A program made the position numbers and the translations under genes. DNA of 32,298 bases from Pseudomonas sp. GD03858. GTDB lineage: Bacteria > Pseudomonadota > Gammaproteobacteria > Pseudomonadales > Pseudomonadaceae. The notes under the pieces are model-generated. The model was not told the DNA's origin and did not search any database. It saw nothing but the letters and a program-made list of their open reading frames with translations. The DNA lies in NCBI RefSeq assembly GCF_029840925.1, contig NZ_JAOCDM010000055.1, positions 1 to 32,298 of the forward strand, in the 5' to 3' direction. Shown piece after piece: positions 1 through 8,192 of the stretch; the stretch's first letter is position 1, and each line of letters begins with the position of its first letter.

Positions 1-8
1 GGGCAAAA

Positions 9-37
9 AAAAGCCCCGGATCCTGTCCGGGGCTTTT
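9..37 (-). terminator. Intrinsic terminator of the paa operon
   Basis: A perfect 12-bp stem (positions 9-20 pairing with 26-37, loop TCCTG) lies 16 bp past the paaK stop codon. On the minus strand the stem ends in a run of T (the A run at positions 5-12 of the plus strand). This is a textbook rho-independent terminator for the minus-strand operon; the A run of the left arm and T run of the right arm could also let it work in the other direction. Confidence 0.9.
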
Positions 38-53
38 CACAGAGCGCTATCGA

Positions 54-1373
54 TCAGCCAGCCAAGCGCTTGTCATACACATGGCAGGCCTTGCCTTCCG
101 AGCGCTTCAGCGTGCCGCACGGCTGCAGCTGAACCTGCGTGCTTATACCGATGTAGGTCTTGATCTGCCGCGCCAGTTCACCCACCACCTGCTTGCGCTG
201 GCCTTCGTCCAGGTATTGGCTGTCGCTGCGCAGTTCCACATGCACTTCCACGCTGTCCAGGTTGCCATTGCGATACAAGTGAATCTCATAAAGCTCTGAA
301 AGCTGTTTTATCTTTAGCACCTGTTCCTCGACCTGCGTCGGAAACACATTGACCCCACGGATGATCAGCATGTCGTCGCTGCGCCCGGTGATCTTGTCGA
401 TGCGCCGCATCGGGCGCGCGGTGCCGGGCAACAGGCGGGTGAGGTCGCGGGTGCGATAGCGCACCATGGGCAACGCCTCCTTGCTCAGCGAGGTGAACAC
501 CAGCTCGCCAAGCTGGCCGTCCGGCAGTACCTGGCCGCTGATCGGGTCGATGACCTCGGGGTAGAAGTGATCCTCCCAGATGGTCGGGCCATCCTTGGTC
601 TCGATGCATTCCATCGCCACGCCCGGCCCCATGATCTCCGACAGGCCGTAGATATCGAGCGCGTCGATGCCCAGGCGCTGCTCGATGGCGCGGCGCAGCT
701 CGTCGGTCCAGGGCTCGGCGCCGAAGATGCCCAGGCGCAGCTTGAGCGCGTGCGGGTCGATGCCCTGGCGCTCGATCTCGTCGGCCAGGTTCAGCATGTA
801 CGAGGGCGTGACCATGATGATGTCCGGCTGGAAGTCGCGGATCAGCTGCACTTGCTTCTCGGTCTGGCCACCGGACATGGGGATCACCGTGCAGCCCAGG
901 CGCTCGGCGCCATAGTGCGCGCCAAGCCCGCCGGTGAACAGGCCATAGCCATAGGAAACATGCACCTTGTCGCCTTTGCGCCCGCCGGCGGCGCGGATCG
1001 AGCGCGCCACCACGCCGGCCCAGGTATCGATGTCGTTCTGGGTGTAGCCGACCACGGTCGGCTTGCCGGTGGTACCGCTGGAGGCGTGCAGGCGCACCAC
1101 CTGGTCCTGGGGCACGGCGAACATGCCATAGGGGTAGTTGTCGCGCAGGTCGCCCTTGCCGGTGAACGGGAACCTGGCCAGATCATCGAGGGTTTTCAGG
1201 TCGTCGGGGTGGGCGCCGCAGGCATCGAAGCGCTGGCGGTACAGCGGCACATTGGCATAGGCGTGGTTCAGGCTCCAGCGCAGGCGCTGCAGCTGGTGCT
1301 GGCGCAGCGCGTCGAGGCTGGCGGTCTCCATCGGGTCGAGCAGGGCGCGTTCGGCATCGTGGTAGAGGTTCAT
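54..1373 (-). CDS. paaK: Phenylacetate-CoA ligase
   Basis: Activates phenylacetate to phenylacetyl-CoA with ATP and CoA, the entry step of the phenylacetyl-CoA pathway (called paaF in P. putida nomenclature). The 439-residue protein has the usual family length. The adenylate-forming P-loop SSGTTGKP is at residues 98-105, followed by the YGLSE motif and the C-terminal hinge region containing DDMLIIRGVNVFPTQ. The reading frame stays open upstream to 1526, but the extra 51 residues are basic low-complexity sequence that overlaps the neighbouring thiolase gene; family proteins start at MNLYHDAERALL, so I chose ATG 1373. It is the last gene of the operon, 95 bp after the thiolase stop and just before the terminator. 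The 95-bp gap could hold a secondary promoter, but none is obvious. Confidence 0.95.
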   Translation of the reverse strand: MNLYHDAERALLDPMETASLDALRQHQLQRLRWSLNHAYANVPLYRQRFDACGAHPDDLKTLDDLARFPFTGKGDLRDNYPYGMFAVPQDQVVRLHASSGTTGKPTVVGYTQNDIDTWAGVVARSIRAAGGRKGDKVHVSYGYGLFTGGLGAHYGAERLGCTVIPMSGGQTEKQVQLIRDFQPDIIMVTPSYMLNLADEIERQGIDPHALKLRLGIFGAEPWTDELRRAIEQRLGIDALDIYGLSEIMGPGVAMECIETKDGPTIWEDHFYPEVIDPISGQVLPDGQLGELVFTSLSKEALPMVRYRTRDLTRLLPGTARPMRRIDKITGRSDDMLIIRGVNVFPTQVEEQVLKIKQLSELYEIHLYRNGNLDSVEVHVELRSDSQYLDEGQRKQVVGELARQIKTYIGISTQVQLQPCGTLKRSEGKACHVYDKRLAG

Positions 1374-1468
1374 GGTTTCACTCGATTTATTCTTGTCGTG
1401 GGCCGAGGCCCTGATGAGTGTCATGGGGCAGCATACTGCCCTTGGCGCGTGGCGTCTCTGGCGGTGGA

Positions 1469-2689
1469 TCAGAGGCGTTCGATCACCAGGGCGATGCCCT
1501 GGCCGACACCTATGCACATGGTGCACAGGGCGTAGCGGCCTCCTGTTGTTTCGAGTTGGTTCAGGGCGGTGGTCACCAGCCGCGCGCCGCTCATGCCCAG
1601 CGGGTGACCCAGGGCGATGGCGCCGCCATTGGGATTGACCCGTGGATCGTCGTCGGCCAGGCCCAGCTGGCGCAGCACGGCCAGGCCCTGGGCGGCGAAG
1701 GCTTCGTTGAGTTCGATCACGTCCATGTCGGCCAGCGCCAGGCCGGTCAGTTCCAGCACCTTGTGGGTCGCCGGCAGCGGGCCGATGCCCATGATGCGCG
1801 GCTCGATGCCCGCCACGGCCATGCCGAGCACCCGGCCGCGCGCCTTCAGGCCATGGCGCGAGGCGGCTTGCGGGCTGGCCAGCAGCACGGCGCAGGCGCC
1901 GTCGTTGACCCCCGAGGCATTGCCGGCGGTGACGCTGCCGCCCTCGCGGAACGGCGTGCCCAGGCGGGCGAGCTGTTCCAGGGTGGTGTCGCCGCGCGGG
2001 TGTTCATCCTGCTCGATGCGCCTGGGCGGGCCTTTGCGCTGGGGGATCTCGACCGCCACGATCTCCTGCGCCAGGCGACCGCTGGCCTGGGCCGCGGCGG
2101 CCTTGAGCTGGCTGCGCAGGGCGAAGGCATCCTGGTCTTCACGGGAAATGCCGAACTGCTCGGCGATGTTTTCGGCGGTTTCGGGCATGGAGTCGATGCC
2201 ATGCCGCGCCTGCATCAGTCGGTTGACGAAGCGCCAGCCGATCGTGGTGTCGAACAGTTCGCTGCTGCGAGCGAAGGCCTGCTCCGCCTTGCCCATCACG
2301 AACGGCGCGCGCGACATCGATTCGACGCCGCCGGCCAGCATCAGCCCCGCTTCGCCGCAGCGCAGGGCGCGGGCGGCGCTGCCGATGGCGTCCAGGCCCG
2401 AACCGCACAGGCGGTTGATGGTGGTGCCGGGCACGCTGATCGGCAGCCCGGCCAGCAGGCTGGCCATGCGCGCCACGTTGCGGTTGTCTTCGCCGGCCTG
2501 GTTGGCGCAACCAAGGATCACATCGTCCAGGGTCGCCCAGTCCAGATCGGGATGGCGCGCCATCAGGGCCTTGATCGGTACCGCGGCGAGGTCGTCGGGG
2601 CGAACGCCGGACAGGGCGCCGCCATAGCGGCCGACAGGCGTGCGCACGGCATCGATGATCAGCGCATGGGGCAGGGTGACATCAGTCAT
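1469..2689 (-). CDS. paaJ: Beta-ketoadipyl-CoA thiolase
   Basis: Cleaves 3-oxoadipyl-CoA with CoA to succinyl-CoA and acetyl-CoA, and probably also acts on the 3-oxo-5,6-dehydrosuberyl-CoA intermediate. The 406-residue protein carries the full thiolase triad: nucleophile Cys95 in INRLCGSGLD, His362 in GHPLG and Cys392 in CTMCIGVGQG. Its start overlaps the stop of the upstream thioesterase gene by 8 bp (ATGACTGA), so the two are very likely translationally coupled. It is called paaE in P. putida. The family also includes PcaF of the beta-ketoadipate pathway, which does the same reaction; the paa operon context decides the name here. Confidence 0.94.
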   Translation of the reverse strand: MTDVTLPHALIIDAVRTPVGRYGGALSGVRPDDLAAVPIKALMARHPDLDWATLDDVILGCANQAGEDNRNVARMASLLAGLPISVPGTTINRLCGSGLDAIGSAARALRCGEAGLMLAGGVESMSRAPFVMGKAEQAFARSSELFDTTIGWRFVNRLMQARHGIDSMPETAENIAEQFGISREDQDAFALRSQLKAAAAQASGRLAQEIVAVEIPQRKGPPRRIEQDEHPRGDTTLEQLARLGTPFREGGSVTAGNASGVNDGACAVLLASPQAASRHGLKARGRVLGMAVAGIEPRIMGIGPLPATHKVLELTGLALADMDVIELNEAFAAQGLAVLRQLGLADDDPRVNPNGGAIALGHPLGMSGARLVTTALNQLETTGGRYALCTMCIGVGQGIALVIERL

Positions 2690-3131
2690 GGCGGTTCTCC
2701 GGTGCCAGCACGGAGCCGCGCACTTTGTAGGACTTGCCGTGGAACAGGGCGATCAGCTCGCCCTGCGGAGTCTCGATGCGCACGTCGTAGTTGCCGGTGC
2801 GGCCCTTGCGGCTCTGCTCGCAGGCCACCGCCAGCAAACGGTCGCCGAGGCGTGCTGGCGCCACGTAGTCGATGCTGCAGCCCAGTGCCACGGCGGCTTC
2901 GTCGTAGCTGTTGCAGGCGAAGGCGAAGGCCGAGTCGGCCAGGGCGAACAGGTAGCCGCCGTGGCAGGTGCCGTGGCCCTGGATCATGTCGGCGCGTACC
3001 GTCATGGCCAGGCGGGCGCTGCCGGGGCCAGCATCGAGCAGTTCGATGCCCAGGCCCTGGCTGGCGGCATCGCGGGCGAACATGGCCTCGGCGCAGGCGC
3101 GGGCCAGGGCGGCGGGAGAGTGGTCAGGCAT
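2682..3131 (-). CDS. paaI: Hydroxyphenylacetyl-CoA thioesterase, hotdog fold
   Basis: Hydrolyses aromatic acyl-CoA thioesters such as hydroxyphenylacetyl-CoA; in the paa pathway it is thought to release CoA trapped in dead-end products. The 149-residue protein is a single hotdog domain of typical PaaI length with the motif HGTCHGGYLFALAD at residues 53-66, including the HGG loop and the Asp66 expected at the active site. Both ends overlap neighbours by 8 bp: its ATG lies in the end of paaH (ATGCCTGA) and its stop in the start of the thiolase gene. The name in P. putida is paaD. Confidence 0.93.
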   Translation of the reverse strand: MPDHSPAALARACAEAMFARDAASQGLGIELLDAGPGSARLAMTVRADMIQGHGTCHGGYLFALADSAFAFACNSYDEAAVALGCSIDYVAPARLGDRLLAVACEQSRKGRTGNYDVRIETPQGELIALFHGKSYKVRGSVLAPENRHD

Positions 3132-4641
3132 GCAGGCGGCCTCCTTCGGCGTGGATGCGGCGCAGCAGCAGGGAAGGGCGGTAGCGTTCTTCGCCGTAGC
3201 TGTGCTGCAGGTTGTCGAGCACGCGCAGGGTGTGGCCGACGCCCAGGCTGTCGGCCCAGGCCAGCGGCCCGCGCGGGTAGTTCACCCCGGCGCACATGGC
3301 CAGGTCGATGTCGCCGGGCGAGGCGACGCCTTGCAGCACCGCGTCGGCGGCTTCGTTGGCGAGCATGGCCACGGTGCGCAGCACCACCAGGCCGGGCAAG
3401 TCGGCCACCAGGCTGACCTTGAGATCTGCCTGGCCGAGCAGGGCGACGGCCTGGTCAAGGGCGGTGGCGCTGCAATCGGCGCTGTGGCTGATGGCCAGGC
3501 GCGTGGCGCTGGCATAATCCAGGGCCAGGTCCAGCAGTACCAGGTTGCGCAGGCCATCCTCCCGTGCGCGCTGGCTGGCCAGGCGCCCGTCGGACAGCGC
3601 CAGGGTTGCGTCGCCGACGCGCAACAGGCCGGCACCGGCCTGCTCGGTGACGCCGAGGCCGGCATCACGCAGGCGCTCGAGCAACGGCTGCAGGGCGCCG
3701 AGGTCACCTTCGGCCACGCAGTGCTCGACGATTGCCGGACTGCTCACTTGCGTCGGGCGTGGCCGTTCGGCGCCTTCACCGTGCCGATAGAAGCCCTGGC
3801 CGGTCTTGCGCCCCAGACGGCCGGCATCGACCAACTCCTTCTGCAGCTGTGACGGCTGGAAGCGCAAGTCGCCATAGAAGGCCTCGAACACCGAACAGGT
3901 GACGGCGTAGTTGACGTCATGGCCGATCAGGTCGGTGAGTTCGAAGGCGCCCATGCGAAAGCCGCCAGCGTCGCGCAGCAGGGCGTCGAGCGTGGCGCAG
4001 TCGGCGGCGCCCTCCTGCAGCAGGCGCAGGCTTTCGGCGTAGAAGGGGCGGGCCACGCGATTGACGATGAAACCCGGGGTCGAGCGGGCATGCACCGGCT
4101 GCTTGCCCCAGGCCCTGGCGGTGTCGTACAGCGTGGCCGCCTGGGCCGGCGCGGTGGCCAGCCCAGAGACGATTTCCACCAGCGCCATCAGTGGCGCAGG
4201 GTTGAAGAAGTGCATGCCGACGACCCGTTCCGGGCGTTGCAGCCCGGCGGCGAGACGGGTGATCGACAGCGACGAGGTATTGCTGGCCAGGATGCAGTCC
4301 TTATCGCAAAGGGTTTCCAGCTGGCGCAGCAGGTCCTGCTTGATCGACAGGTTCTCGACGATGGCCTCGATCACCAGCCGGGCATTGACCAGCGCGTCGA
4401 GCTGGTCGACCGGTTGCAGGCGCGCGCGGATGGCTTCACGGGCGCTGGGCGCGAGCTTGCCTTTTTCCACCAGCCGGCCAAGCTGGCGGTCGATACCCTC
4501 GGCGGCCTGGGCGGCAGCACCGGGACGGTTGTCATACAGGCGCACCGGGTGACCGGCCTGGGCCGCCACCTGGGCGATACCGGCGCCCATGGCGCCCGCG
4601 CCGATCACCGCCACCAAGGCACCGCTGTCGAGTGCGGCCAT
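3124..4641 (-). CDS. paaH: 3-hydroxyadipyl-CoA dehydrogenase
   Basis: NAD-dependent oxidation of 3-hydroxyadipyl-CoA to 3-oxoadipyl-CoA, feeding the thiolase encoded downstream. The 505-residue protein begins with a Rossmann fold (GAGAMG at residues 14-19), has the 3-hydroxyacyl-CoA dehydrogenase signature around residues 187-200 (GFIVNRVARPFYAE), and then two copies of the C-terminal 3HCDH domain, the second around residues 445-500 (GVNYPRGPLAWAD). This double C-terminal domain is normal for PaaH and makes it longer than short-chain HAD enzymes. Only 2 bp separate it from the preceding paaG stop and it overlaps paaI by 8 bp, so the genes form one tight transcription unit. It is paaC in P. 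putida. Confidence 0.95.
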   Translation of the reverse strand: MAALDSGALVAVIGAGAMGAGIAQVAAQAGHPVRLYDNRPGAAAQAAEGIDRQLGRLVEKGKLAPSAREAIRARLQPVDQLDALVNARLVIEAIVENLSIKQDLLRQLETLCDKDCILASNTSSLSITRLAAGLQRPERVVGMHFFNPAPLMALVEIVSGLATAPAQAATLYDTARAWGKQPVHARSTPGFIVNRVARPFYAESLRLLQEGAADCATLDALLRDAGGFRMGAFELTDLIGHDVNYAVTCSVFEAFYGDLRFQPSQLQKELVDAGRLGRKTGQGFYRHGEGAERPRPTQVSSPAIVEHCVAEGDLGALQPLLERLRDAGLGVTEQAGAGLLRVGDATLALSDGRLASQRAREDGLRNLVLLDLALDYASATRLAISHSADCSATALDQAVALLGQADLKVSLVADLPGLVVLRTVAMLANEAADAVLQGVASPGDIDLAMCAGVNYPRGPLAWADSLGVGHTLRVLDNLQHSYGEERYRPSLLLRRIHAEGGRLHA

Positions 4642-4643
4642 GG

Positions 4644-5438
4644 TCAGCGTCCCTTGAACACGGGCGTGCGCTTGTTCATGAAGGCGCTGACGCCCTCGCG
4701 GTAGTCCTCGCTGCGCCCGGCCAGGCGCTGCAGGTCGCGCTCCAGCTCCAACTGCTCGTCGAAGCGGTTGTCATGGCTCTGGTTGAGGGCGCGCTTGATC
4801 AGCGCGAGGCCATAGGTGGGCTGGGACGCGAGGTGGCGGGCGAGCTTGAGCGCTTCGTCACGCAGCGCGGCATCGTCCACCACCCGGTGAATCAGCCCCC
4901 ACTGCTCGGCCTGCTCGGCGCTCAAGCGCTCGCCGAGCATGGCCAGCGCCTTGGCCCGGGCCATGCCGACCAGCCGTGGCAGCAGCCAGGTGCCGCCGGA
5001 GTCCGGGACCAGGCCGATCTTGCAGAACGCCTGGATGAAGCTGGCCGAGCGCGCGGCCAGTACCAGGTCGCAGGCCAGGGGCAGATTGGCGCCTGCCCCG
5101 GCGGCCACGCCGTTGACCGCGCAGACAACCGGCAGCGGCAGGTCGCGCAGGGCGCGCACCAGAGGGTTGTAGAACTGTTCGATGGACAGGCCCAGGTCAG
5201 GCGTGTCGGTGCCTGGCGCGACGTCACGGTCGGCCAGGTCCTGGCCGGCGCAGAACCCGCGACCTTCGCCGGTCAGCAGCAGGACCCGGGCCTGTCCGCT
5301 CTGGCGTACCTGCTTCAACGCCTCGCGTACCTCAAGGTGCATGGCGGTATTGAAGCTGTTGAGCTGTTCGGGGCGGTTCAGCGAGAGGAGGGCGACGCCG
5401 TCCTCGGCGATGGAAAACAGGATGTGCTCGTACGGCAT
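4644..5438 (-). CDS. paaG: Ring-1,2-epoxyphenylacetyl-CoA isomerase
   Basis: Crotonase-fold enzyme that converts ring-1,2-epoxyphenylacetyl-CoA to the oxepin-CoA and later shifts a double bond in the dehydrosuberyl-CoA intermediate. The 264-residue protein shows the CoA-binding oxyanion segments CAGQDLADRD (residues 63-72) and GAGANLPLACD (114-124), plus Asp146 in LVPDSGGTW where hydratases have their second glutamate. The absence of both hydratase glutamates and the presence of this aspartate separate it from the neighbouring PaaF hydratase. The start lies 31 bp after the paaF stop, the second gene of the operon. It is paaB in P. putida. Confidence 0.93.
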   Translation of the reverse strand: MPYEHILFSIAEDGVALLSLNRPEQLNSFNTAMHLEVREALKQVRQSGQARVLLLTGEGRGFCAGQDLADRDVAPGTDTPDLGLSIEQFYNPLVRALRDLPLPVVCAVNGVAAGAGANLPLACDLVLAARSASFIQAFCKIGLVPDSGGTWLLPRLVGMARAKALAMLGERLSAEQAEQWGLIHRVVDDAALRDEALKLARHLASQPTYGLALIKRALNQSHDNRFDEQLELERDLQRLAGRSEDYREGVSAFMNKRTPVFKGR

Positions 5439-5469
5439 GACTGGCTCGCTCCGTCAGTCGGTGGAAGGC

Positions 5470-6243
5470 TTACAGCCCCTGGAACAGGGCTGGACGTTTT
5501 TCCTGGAAGGCACGGATGCCTTCGTTGCGGTCGGCGGTGCCGGCCAGCAGGGTGAAAGCGTGGCGCTCCAAGCGCAGGCCGCTGGCCAGGTCCATGTCCT
5601 GGGCCTTGAGCAAGGCGTCCTTGGCCAGGCGAACTGCCAGAGGCGCCTTGGCGGCGATGGTGCTGGCCAACTGCAGGGCGCGTTCGACGGTCAGCTCCGG
5701 CTGGGTGACTTCGCTGACCAGGCCGGCCTGCAGGGCGTGGCGGGCGTCTATGGTCTCGCCGCTGAGCACCATCTGCATGGCCAGGGGCTTGCCCACGGCG
5801 CGCAGCAGGCGCTGGGTGCCGCCTGCGCCGGGGATGATGCCGAGGTTGATTTCTGGCTGACCGAAACGGGCATCGCTGCCAGCGATGATGATGTCGGCGC
5901 ACATCGCCAGTTCACAGCCGCCACCGAGGGCGAAGCCGTTGACGGCGGCGATCAGGGGCTTGGGGAAGGCGGCAATGCGCTGCCAGCAGGCCACGCGAGG
6001 GTCGTTGAGCATGCCGACCAGGTCACGCTCGGCCATTTCGCTGATATCGGCGCCGGCGGCGAAGGCCTTGCGACTCCCAGTGATGACCACGACGCGTGTC
6101 TGGGCGTCCTGCTCGGAAGCGTCCAGCTCGCTGGCCAGTTCGACCAGCAACGCGGTGTTCAAGGCGTTCAGGGCTTGTGTGCGCTGCAGGGTGATCAGGC
6201 GGACACCTTCCGCCGGGGACTGCACAACGAGGTTGCTTGTCAT
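5470..6243 (-). CDS. paaF: 2,3-dehydroadipyl-CoA hydratase
   Basis: Crotonase-family enoyl-CoA hydratase that adds water to 2,3-dehydroadipyl-CoA to give 3-hydroxyadipyl-CoA. The 257-residue protein retains both catalytic glutamates: Glu111 in GGGCELAMCAD and Glu131 in FGQPEINLGIIPGAGG, with AAGADI at residues 62-67 forming the oxyanion segment. It is the first gene of the minus-strand paa operon and is preceded by a GAGG-type ribosome-binding site (TGAGG, about 7 nt before the ATG) and a leader of roughly 65 nt from the candidate promoter. In P. putida it is paaA. An unspecific short-chain hydratase is the only real alternative, and the operon context argues against it. Confidence 0.92.
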   Translation of the reverse strand: MTSNLVVQSPAEGVRLITLQRTQALNALNTALLVELASELDASEQDAQTRVVVITGSRKAFAAGADISEMAERDLVGMLNDPRVACWQRIAAFPKPLIAAVNGFALGGGCELAMCADIIIAGSDARFGQPEINLGIIPGAGGTQRLLRAVGKPLAMQMVLSGETIDARHALQAGLVSEVTQPELTVERALQLASTIAAKAPLAVRLAKDALLKAQDMDLASGLRLERHAFTLLAGTADRNEGIRAFQEKRPALFQGL

Positions 6244-6316
6244 GGTGAGGCCTCAGGCTGCACGTTCGGCGCCGGTCGGGCCGGCTTTTCTTGGAGTCGC
6301 TTGCAGGGATGGGGCA

Positions 6317-6347
6317 AGTATATGCTTTAAGCGATACGCAAAATCAA
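6317..6347 (-). promoter_or_regulatory. Candidate promoter of the paaF-K operon with an embedded GATACG box
   Basis: On the minus strand TTGATT (6347-6342) and TATACT (6322-6317) form a -35/-10 pair with a rather long 19-bp spacer. The spacer contains GCGTATCGC, the complement of the box GCGATACGC at 6331-6339, so a protein bound there would block RNA polymerase. It sits about 70 bp before the paaF start. The promoter elements are read by eye; the operator assignment to PaaX is inference from context and from the matching boxes at 6483-6531. Confidence 0.5.
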
Positions 6348-6482
6348 CATGTAATTGAATTTAAGGTATCTATTGCGGCGCAGCCGTGGGCCGTGAGATG
6401 GCTAGCGAGCGCGGTAGAGCTTGCCGATACTTCTAACTATGCGCCGGCATTTCTAGCGAATCGCTCATGGTTTTGAGGAAAG

Positions 6483-6531
6483 TGATACGCGATTGAAAAA
6501 TTGACGATACGATTTGTTTTGATACAAGATC
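6483..6531 (+). promoter_or_regulatory. Candidate paaYX promoter with three GATAC direct repeats (putative PaaX operator)
   Basis: TTGACG (6501-6506) and TACAAG (6523-6528) form a modest plus-strand -35/-10 pair with a 16-bp spacer, 37 bp before the paaY ATG. Three direct repeats overlap it: TGATACGCGATTG (6483-6495), CGATACGATTTG (6505-6516) and TTGATACAAGATC (6519-6531). A fourth copy of the core lies in the divergent operon promoter at 6331-6345. PaaX is known to bind such divergent paa regions and to let go when phenylacetyl-CoA binds; which bases it reads here is inference. Confidence 0.45.
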
Positions 6532-6564
6532 AGCGACGAACATGAATCATATGGAGCCAACGCC

Positions 6565-7164
6565 ATGCCTTGCTATCGCCTCGACGGCCTGACCCCAGTG
6601 GTCCATCCTTCCGCCTACGTGCACCCCAGCGCCGTGCTTATCGGCGATGTGCTCATCGGCCCCGACTGCTATGTAGGCCCGCTGGCGTCGCTGCGCGGCG
6701 ACCTTGGACGCATCGTTCTCGAAGAGGGCGCCAATCTGCAGGACACCTGCGTGATGCACGGTTTTCCCGGCGGGGATACGGTGGTGGAGCGCCATGGTCA
6801 CGTGGGCCACGGTGCGATCCTGCACGGCTGTCGCGTGGGCGAGGATGCGCTGGTGGGCATGAATGCGGTGGTGATGGATGGCGCCCATGTCGCTGCGCGC
6901 TCCATCGTTGCCGCCACCGCGTTCGTCAAGGCCGGCTTTCAGTGCCCGGAGCGAAGCCTGGTGGTCGGCTCGCCGGCCGCCGTGAAGCGTTCGCTCAGTG
7001 ACGAGGAGCTGGCCTGGAAACAGCGCGGTACCGCCGAGTATCACAGCCTGACCCGGCGTTGCATGAGCGCGCTGGTCGAGTGCCCGCCGCTGAGCGCGCC
7101 TGAATCCGAGCGCCCGCGCATGGGCGATTCCGGCGTTCGGCCCAAGGCCGAGGGCGGTGCATGA
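6565..7164 (+). CDS. paaY: PaaY, left-handed beta-helix thioesterase/hexapeptide protein
   Basis: PaaY belongs to the gamma-carbonic-anhydrase-like hexapeptide family and acts as an acyl-CoA thioesterase that protects the cell from CoA sequestration by stalled paa intermediates. The 199-residue protein shows hexad repeats through about residues 10-145 (for example SAVLIGDVLIG) and a histidine-rich metal-site region, MHGF and HGHVGHGAILHGC, around residues 68-95. The C-terminal extension past residue 150 is typical of PaaY. The ATG is preceded by ATGGAG at 6551-6556. The stop overlaps a possible upstream paaX start by 4 bp (ATGA), so the two genes form one unit that diverges from the catabolic operon. 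Confidence 0.93.
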   Translation: MPCYRLDGLTPVVHPSAYVHPSAVLIGDVLIGPDCYVGPLASLRGDLGRIVLEEGANLQDTCVMHGFPGGDTVVERHGHVGHGAILHGCRVGEDALVGMNAVVMDGAHVAARSIVAATAFVKAGFQCPERSLVVGSPAAVKRSLSDEELAWKQRGTAEYHSLTRRCMSALVECPPLSAPESERPRMGDSGVRPKAEGGA

Positions 7165-7223
7165 GCCTTGCGCGGTCACGGCAGGCAGGTATAGTCGAGG
7201 CTTTAGCCGCGCCTCGTTCCCTC

Positions 7224-8147
7224 ATGAGCAGCCTTGCCCCCCTGAATCACCTGATCACTCGCTTCCAGGAGCAGACGCCGATTCGCGCCAGCTCACTGAT
7301 CATCACCCTGTATGGCGATGCCATCGAACCCCATGGCGGCACGGTCTGGCTAGGCAGCCTGATCAACCTGCTGGAGCCGATGGGCATCAACGAGCGGCTG
7401 ATTCGCACCTCGATCTTCCGCCTGACCAAGGAGGGCTGGCTGACCGCCGAGAAGGTGGGGCGGCGTAGCTACTACAGCCTTACCGGCACTGGCCGACGGC
7501 GTTTCGAGAAGGCCTTCAAGCGTGTATACAGTGCCAGCCTGCCGAGCTGGGACGGTGCCTGGACGCTGGTGCTGCTGTCGCAGCTCGACGCGGGCAGGCG
7601 CAAGGCCGTGCGCGAGGAGCTGGAGTGGCAGGGCTTTGGCGCCCTGGGCGTCAACCTGCTGGGTTGTCCGCGCATCGACCGCGCCGATCTCGCCGCCACC
7701 CTGCGTGAGCAGGAGGCCGAAGACGACTGCATCGTCTTCGAGACCCACGCCCAGGAAGTACTGGCCTCCAAGGCATTGCGCGCCCAAGTGCGGGAAAGCT
7801 GGAACATCGAAGAGCTGGGCCAGCACTACAGCGAATTCATTCGCCTGTTCCGCCCGTTGTGGCAGGCGATGAAGGACCTGGATTCAGCCAGCCCACAGGA
7901 GTGCTTCCTGGCCCGGACACTGCTGATCCATGAATACCGCCGCCTGCTGCTGCGCGATCCGCAATTGCCGGACGAGCTGTTGCCGGGGGATTGGGAAGGG
8001 CGCGCGGCGCGGCAGCTGTGCCGCAACCTGTACCGGCTGGTGCAGGGCAGGGCGGAGGCGTATCTGGCCAGCGCGCTGGAAACCGCCGACGGGCCATTGC
8101 CCGACGCCAACGCGAGTTACCATCGACGCTTTGGTGGGCTTGGCTGA
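7224..8147 (+). CDS. paaX: PaaX, repressor of phenylacetate catabolism
   Basis: GntR-like winged-helix repressor of the paa genes, released from DNA by phenylacetyl-CoA. From ATG 7224 the protein is 307 residues, the normal length; the N-terminal winged helix covers the conserved stretch SSLIITLYGD through RRSYYSLTGTGRRRF (residues about 20-85), followed by the PaaX central domain and a C-terminal domain ending HRRFGG. An alternative start at 7161 would add 21 residues; it overlaps the paaY stop as ATGA and has a GAGGGCGG sequence before it, whereas 7224 has no clear Shine-Dalgarno. I prefer 7224 because the family homology begins right after it, but the longer form coupled to paaY is quite possible. 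The gene probably represses both itself and the divergent operon. Confidence 0.93.
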   Translation: MSSLAPLNHLITRFQEQTPIRASSLIITLYGDAIEPHGGTVWLGSLINLLEPMGINERLIRTSIFRLTKEGWLTAEKVGRRSYYSLTGTGRRRFEKAFKRVYSASLPSWDGAWTLVLLSQLDAGRRKAVREELEWQGFGALGVNLLGCPRIDRADLAATLREQEAEDDCIVFETHAQEVLASKALRAQVRESWNIEELGQHYSEFIRLFRPLWQAMKDLDSASPQECFLARTLLIHEYRRLLLRDPQLPDELLPGDWEGRAARQLCRNLYRLVQGRAEAYLASALETADGPLPDANASYHRRFGGLG

Positions 8148-8152
8148 ACGGG

Positions 8153-8179
8153 CCAGCCCAGCCGGCAGGGCTGGGCTGG
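8153..8179. terminator. Hairpin between the convergent paaX and tccC genes
   Basis: A perfect 11-bp GC-rich stem (8153-8163 with 8169-8179, 5-nt loop) lies 5 bp past the paaX stop and 13 bp before the end of the convergent rhs/tccC gene. The T run after it is poor on the plus strand and absent on the minus strand, so it may be a factor-assisted or bidirectional terminator. Confidence 0.55.
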
Positions 8180-8192
8180 TTAAACGAAAGGT

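Noticed and set aside
54..1526. Longer paaK start at 1526
   Set aside because: The extra 51 residues overlap the thiolase gene, are basic low-complexity sequence and are not part of the ligase family.
1418..3184. 588-codon plus-strand frame opposite the thiolase and thioesterase genes
   Set aside because: It is the antisense of well-identified paa genes in GC-rich DNA; its composition (Ala, Gly, His, Gln-rich) matches shadow frames.
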